Positions 6,880 through 7,336 of a stretch of 7,336 bases of DNA are shown here, one piece after another (within the stretch, counting starts at the first letter, position 1; each line of letters starts with the position of its first letter). The notes beneath the pieces are model-generated. The model was not told the DNA's origin. It made no database searches and saw only the letters and a list, made by a program, of their open reading frames with translations. This DNA comes from a bacterium. GTDB lineage: Bacteria > T1Sed10-126. Position numbers and translations under genes: made by a program. The stretch spans positions 1 through 7,336 of the forward strand of contig PWOD01000017.1 in the NCBI GenBank assembly GCA_003557545.1. Direction: 5' to 3'.

Positions 6880-6908
6880 ATTATAACCACTCAGTCTGGA
6901 TAACAAAG
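6880..6908 (-). promoter_or_regulatory. Candidate promoter for the lnt-transporter pair
   Basis: A perfect TATAAT lies at 6885-6880, with TTGTTA (4 of 6) ending 15 nt upstream, which is a short spacer. It would start transcription about 50 nt before lnt. A second TATAAT at 6939-6934 lacks a recognisable -35. The 138-nt gap after rlmH holds no clear terminator, so lnt may also be read from rlmH. Confidence 0.35.
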
Positions 6909-6958
6909 AAAATTAGCATTTAGATGAATATTAATTATAACCGGAATAGAACAAAAAA

Positions 6959-7336
6959 TCAGTCGACCGAATGATATGGATGGTTGGTTCTCAGGGCATA
7001 ACATCTATAGAGCTGTTCGACCACGACCAGCGCAGCAACCCCCTGGTTAAGCACAAGGGATCCAAGTGACCATGACCATCCAGCAGTCTCTATCTGCTTA
7101 CTGCTGAGCCCAGCTTTGCCGCCAATTAAAAAATCCACCCTGGAAACTGTCCTGAGCTTTTTAATCAACCAGTTATGAAGTGCTTCAGTGGTAATCTGCT
7201 GTCCCCCGGGATCAACTGCAACCAGCTGTCGGGGAGAAAGTTCAACCGGCGGGCTGTCAGTAACAATCTCCAGCTTAACATCGATAATTCTCTTCTGATA
7301 TTGGTAGATCGCCTGACTGATACCGGCGGTCTTAAT
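6959..7336 (-). CDS. rlmH: RlmH-like 23S rRNA (pseudouridine-1915 N3) methyltransferase, 5' end off window, divergent
   Basis: RlmH is a SPOUT-fold, SAM-dependent methyltransferase that modifies pseudouridine 1915 in helix 69 of 23S rRNA on assembled ribosomes. The 125 visible residues lack only about 10 N-terminal ones. Support comes from V-D-F-L-I-G-G-K-A-G-L-S (SAM-loop I-G-G), W-S-W-S-L, V-E-Q-L-Y-R, and N-H-P-Y-H near the end, close to E. coli T-N-H-P-Y-H. There are oddities. The stretch between L-E-I-V-T-D and L-V-A-V-D is about 18 residues shorter than in E. coli. The usual T-L-P-H-x-L-x-R segment reads V-L-N-Q-G-V-A-A, without His or Arg. The end is Y-H-S-V-D, not Y-H-R-E or Y-H-K. 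The frame is intact and flanking motifs keep their spacing, so this looks like divergence, not decay. Family assignment is good; retained activity is uncertain. The conceptual start at TTG 7168 is internal. Confidence 0.85.
   Translation of the reverse strand: MKTAGISQAIYQYQKRIIDVKLEIVTDSPPVELSPRQLVAVDPGGQQITTEALHNWLIKKLRTVSRVDFLIGGKAGLSSKQIETAGWSWSLGSLVLNQGVAALVVVEQLYRCYALRTNHPYHSVD

Noticed and set aside
7030-7090. Frameshift inside rlmH as the reason for the odd V-L-N-Q-G-V-A-A segment
   Set aside because: Motifs on both sides stay in the same frame at the normal distance, and a nearby alternative frame that I checked meets a stop.
1-7336. Mobile elements, CRISPR arrays, tRNA or rRNA genes, defence islands
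   Set aside because: No transposase, repeat-spacer pattern, terminal inverted repeats or RNA-gene signature was found; the genes are housekeeping and envelope functions.
1828-7336. A functional link between RlmH (helix 69 modification) and RF2 because both act at the decoding/termination region
   Set aside because: They lie in separate divergent transcription units 4 kb apart; proximity alone does not support a shared system.

Overview
The window comes from a bacterium with roughly mid-40s % GC (judged by eye) that probably has an outer membrane. It encodes a lipoprotein N-acyltransferase (Lnt), an LplT-like lysophospholipid carrier and a secreted lytic transglycosylase. The release factor RF2 has a Firmicutes-like C-terminal part (HPY..VKDHRT). 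A double-membraned Firmicutes lineage such as Halanaerobiales fits, but this is inference and not proven. No mobile elements, CRISPR arrays, tRNA or rRNA genes were seen.

Layout. The left block (1-2929, minus strand) reads prfB, then an unrecognised membrane protein, then a lytic transglycosylase cut by the window edge. The genes are 1 and 17 nt apart and look like one operon. prfB carries the classic programmed +1 frameshift, so its true product is 366 aa from a GTG at 2929. The membrane-protein gene has no ATG, GTG or TTG that would include its obvious N-terminal helix. It appears to start at an ATC codon next to the prfB stop. A 258-nt divergent spacer (2930-3187) separates this block from a single-domain MazG pyrophosphohydrolase gene on the plus strand (3188-3595), which converges after 17 nt on the right block.

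The right block (3613-7336, minus strand) reads rlmH (5' end off the window), a 138-nt gap with a possible promoter, then lnt, then an LplT-like MFS transporter whose start overlaps the lnt stop by 8 nt. Lnt releases a lysophospholipid each time it N-acylates a lipoprotein, and LplT-type carriers bring lysophospholipids back into the cytoplasm for re-acylation. The pair therefore reads as a lipoprotein-maturation and by-product-recycling unit.

Most interesting points: the transporter carries a C-terminal domain that aligns with PlsC-type acyltransferases but has lost both the HX4D and FPEG catalytic motifs; the probable AUC start; the weak stimulator of the RF2 frameshift; and a shortened RlmH lacking the usual PH..R segment.
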